This document shows, in pieces, positions 62,720-64,000 of a stretch of 64,000 bases of DNA. The position numbers and the translations under genes are program-made. The notes below the pieces were generated by a model. The model had not been told where the DNA came from, searched no databases, and saw only the letters and a program-made list of their open reading frames with translations. Source of the DNA: Leptospirales bacterium. GTDB lineage: Bacteria; Spirochaetota; Leptospiria; Leptospirales; Leptonemataceae. Position 1 is the first letter of the stretch. Every line of letters begins with the position of its first letter. Location: positions 1-64,000 of the forward strand of contig JAEUSB010000004.1 in the NCBI GenBank assembly GCA_016788865.1, given 5' to 3'.

Positions 62720-63515
62720 GGCCGATGTTTGCCCGCATACGATCGCGGTAACCTCGGTCTTCCTGGCCCAGGTGTTTGATTGGGAAATCCAACCCGGCGC
62801 GAAGCGATACGGATCGACCTGAAAGCATGAGTCCTGGGGAAAAGAAAACTGTGCCGTAGTCAGTGCCGGGCATTTCCTCACCGCGAAAACGATCTGCGGA
62901 ATACACCCTGGAGGTAACACCCATCATGAGGTTTACCGGCCAGGTTTCACCGGAGTAATCACCAATGCCCCAGCCAAACATCAGACCACCTGCAAGGACA
63001 TCGCCCTGCCTGTAGTCTCCGCGCGCTTTGTTCCAGGTATGCCGGGCCAGGAGTTCCATGTTCAACTGGTCGCGTCTGTATCCCAGGCTAACGCCGGTAT
63101 CCATCCGATACCCGCGCTGCAGCCCGGCCAGGCCAGATTCTTCCTTCCGAGCCGTTGAGATTCCCGCTACTTCGCTTACGTCCAGCTTAAAGCGTCCAGA
63201 ATCGATAGCTCGGAATCGACCTTCCATATTGACATAATTCAACCCTTCCGACCGGCCATCTGCGAGGCCAGTAGCCTCATTTTTTGCGTATTCGAGTGAA
63301 CCAGTGAGGAAGAGCCGGCCGAGAGTGGCCTCCAGGGGCAGAAACACCGGGATTGTGTAGGAGCGCAGGGTTTGAGAATCGCTCCGGCGTTCCGAATAGC
63401 GGAACCCACCCCCAACAATGCCGGAGAGCTGGTTGCCAATCTGCGCCGGCTGGGCTTGCAAGTTGCCCGAAAGGGAAATCGCGGCTACCAGGATGGTGGA
63501 GAATCGAGTCTTCAA
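62700..63515 (-). CDS. Predicted outer-membrane beta-barrel protein
   Basis: 271 residues. Signal peptide 1-22 (NLQAQ). The mature part has alternating strand pattern (NMEGRFRAIDSGRFKLDVSE; MDTGVSLGYRRDQLNMELL) and ends GLKYLLQ. Its last 20 bases overlap the convergent pseudoprotease gene. No specific function seen. Confidence 0.65.
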   Translation of the reverse strand: MKTRFSTILVAAISLSGNLQAQPAQIGNQLSGIVGGGFRYSERRSDSQTLRSYTIPVFLPLEATLGRLFLTGSLEYAKNEATGLADGRSEGLNYVNMEGRFRAIDSGRFKLDVSEVAGISTARKEESGLAGLQRGYRMDTGVSLGYRRDQLNMELLARHTWNKARGDYRQGDVLAGGLMFGWGIGDYSGETWPVNLMMGVTSRVYSADRFRGEEMPGTDYGTVFFSPGLMLSGRSVSLRAGLDFPIKHLGQEDRGYRDRMRANIGLKYLLQ

Positions 63516-63650
63516 GGTTTCTTCTCTATAAGACGGTCAGACTTTTTTATTTGCACCCTTTTTCCACGCATTTCAAGAAGTTTTACCCAATCTACGGATT
63601 TTTATTGGCCACAGAGGACCCCTGATGTCGATTACACAAATCGGTTCTTA

Positions 63651-64000
63651 ATGTCAGACTCTAAAAGCAAAATGATGGATTTTGTGGCTAAACTCTGGGC
63701 GAATCCGGCCCTGCAGGGTGCCTCTGTGGTAAAAAAAGAAAACCAGATTCTGGGTTTCATTCGCGAGAACCAGGCGCAGCTTCAGGCTGCCTTTGACCTT
63801 CCGGCCTATTTTCCGGGCCTGGGTTGGGACGGCTCGATACGTCTGCTGTTTTCCGTCCTCAATGAGCGCATCGTAGAATCCGTCGAGCCCCTGTTAGACA
63901 AAATCTTGTCTAACGTGTTACAAGCGGAAGTCCTCAAAGAGCTGGAGTTCCACTCCAATGAGTTTGATCACCACCGAATAAAAGAGTTCATCATAAAGAA
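63651..64000 (+). CDS. Unknown protein, 3' end outside the window
   Basis: Open from ATG 63651 to the right edge (116 codons). Helical, cytoplasmic-looking: VAKLWANPALQG, ENQAQLQAAFDLPAYFPG, NERIVESVEPLLDKILS. No family recognised. Composition is protein-like and no competing frame exists. Confidence 0.6.
   Translation, partial: MSDSKSKMMDFVAKLWANPALQGASVVKKENQILGFIRENQAQLQAAFDLPAYFPGLGWDGSIRLLFSVLNERIVESVEPLLDKILSNVLQAEVLKELEFHSNEFDHHRIKEFIIK

Noticed and set aside
858-63915. Recurring (C)TAACGT motif, including three exact ATCGCCTAACGT copies (about 3268, 16523, 23545)
   Set aside because: The 6-mer is not above the count expected by chance on two strands. Two of the long copies encode the ordinary peptide T-L-G-D inside genes and the third spans the FecR-gene stop.

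Overview
The window carries about 55 protein genes. I saw no rRNA, tRNA or CRISPR array. Gene content points to a spirochaete of the order Leptospirales (Leptospira/Leptonema/Turneriella-like). The evidence is a patatin phospholipase with a cyclic-nucleotide domain, a membrane class III cyclase, several SpoIIE-type phosphatases, many lipoproteins with loose lipoboxes, a YwqK/MORN-type repeat lipoprotein, and a parA-parB-rep cassette of the kind known from Leptospira secondary replicons and the LE1 prophage. This assignment is inference from families; no marker gene was checked.

Layout. 0-9 kb: FAA hydrolase (5' end missing), NTE-like phospholipase, FecR-domain protein, MFS transporter and D-aminoacylase-like amidohydrolase, then an iron-storage pair (Bfd ferredoxin and bacterioferritin) with a perfect CRP-type palindrome in front of bfr. 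9-20 kb: ICMT-like methyltransferase, aminotransferase and outer-membrane protein, bpt, serC, glycosyltransferase, and two diverged inverted copies of a non-coding repeat flanking a lipoprotein-like gene. 19-36 kb: signalling and envelope genes (SpoIIE phosphatase, TPR protein, cyclase, HATPase protein, lipoproteins, LCAT-like lipase, glycosyltransferases), sthA and a LOG-family gene.

36.8-43 kb is a methionine-cycle operon, sahR-like regulator, ahcY and metH, with a perfect 20-bp palindrome over the promoter. 43-51.2 kb runs on the minus strand as parA, parB, rep, a phage-tail-fibre-like repeat protein, metF and a GAF-SpoIIE phosphatase, tightly packed and mostly overlapping, followed by an SRPBCC gene. 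From 51.37 kb every gene to 62.7 kb is on the plus strand, so coding direction switches at about 51.3 kb next to parA. That boundary holds twin 16-bp palindromes, and a GC-rich block follows it with a degenerate NtrC-family regulator and unknown genes. 55-64 kb: thrS without a TGS domain, a rubrerythrin / Fe-S oxidoreductase / DUF3501 peroxide-defence cluster, a trypsin-like PDZ protease followed by a pseudoprotease paralogue, a porin-like protein, and the start of an unknown gene.

The most interesting part is 49.4-51.4 kb. The parB-rep gap holds a candidate plus-strand antisense RNA (consensus -35, 17-bp spacer, hairpin terminator with T8), placed as in alphaproteobacterial repABC replicons. 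Four copies of an ATG(T/A)(C/G)ACAT palindrome lie over or near the antisense-RNA and parA promoters. With the strand switch, this looks like the origin, partition and copy-control locus of a replicon, possibly a second chromosome.
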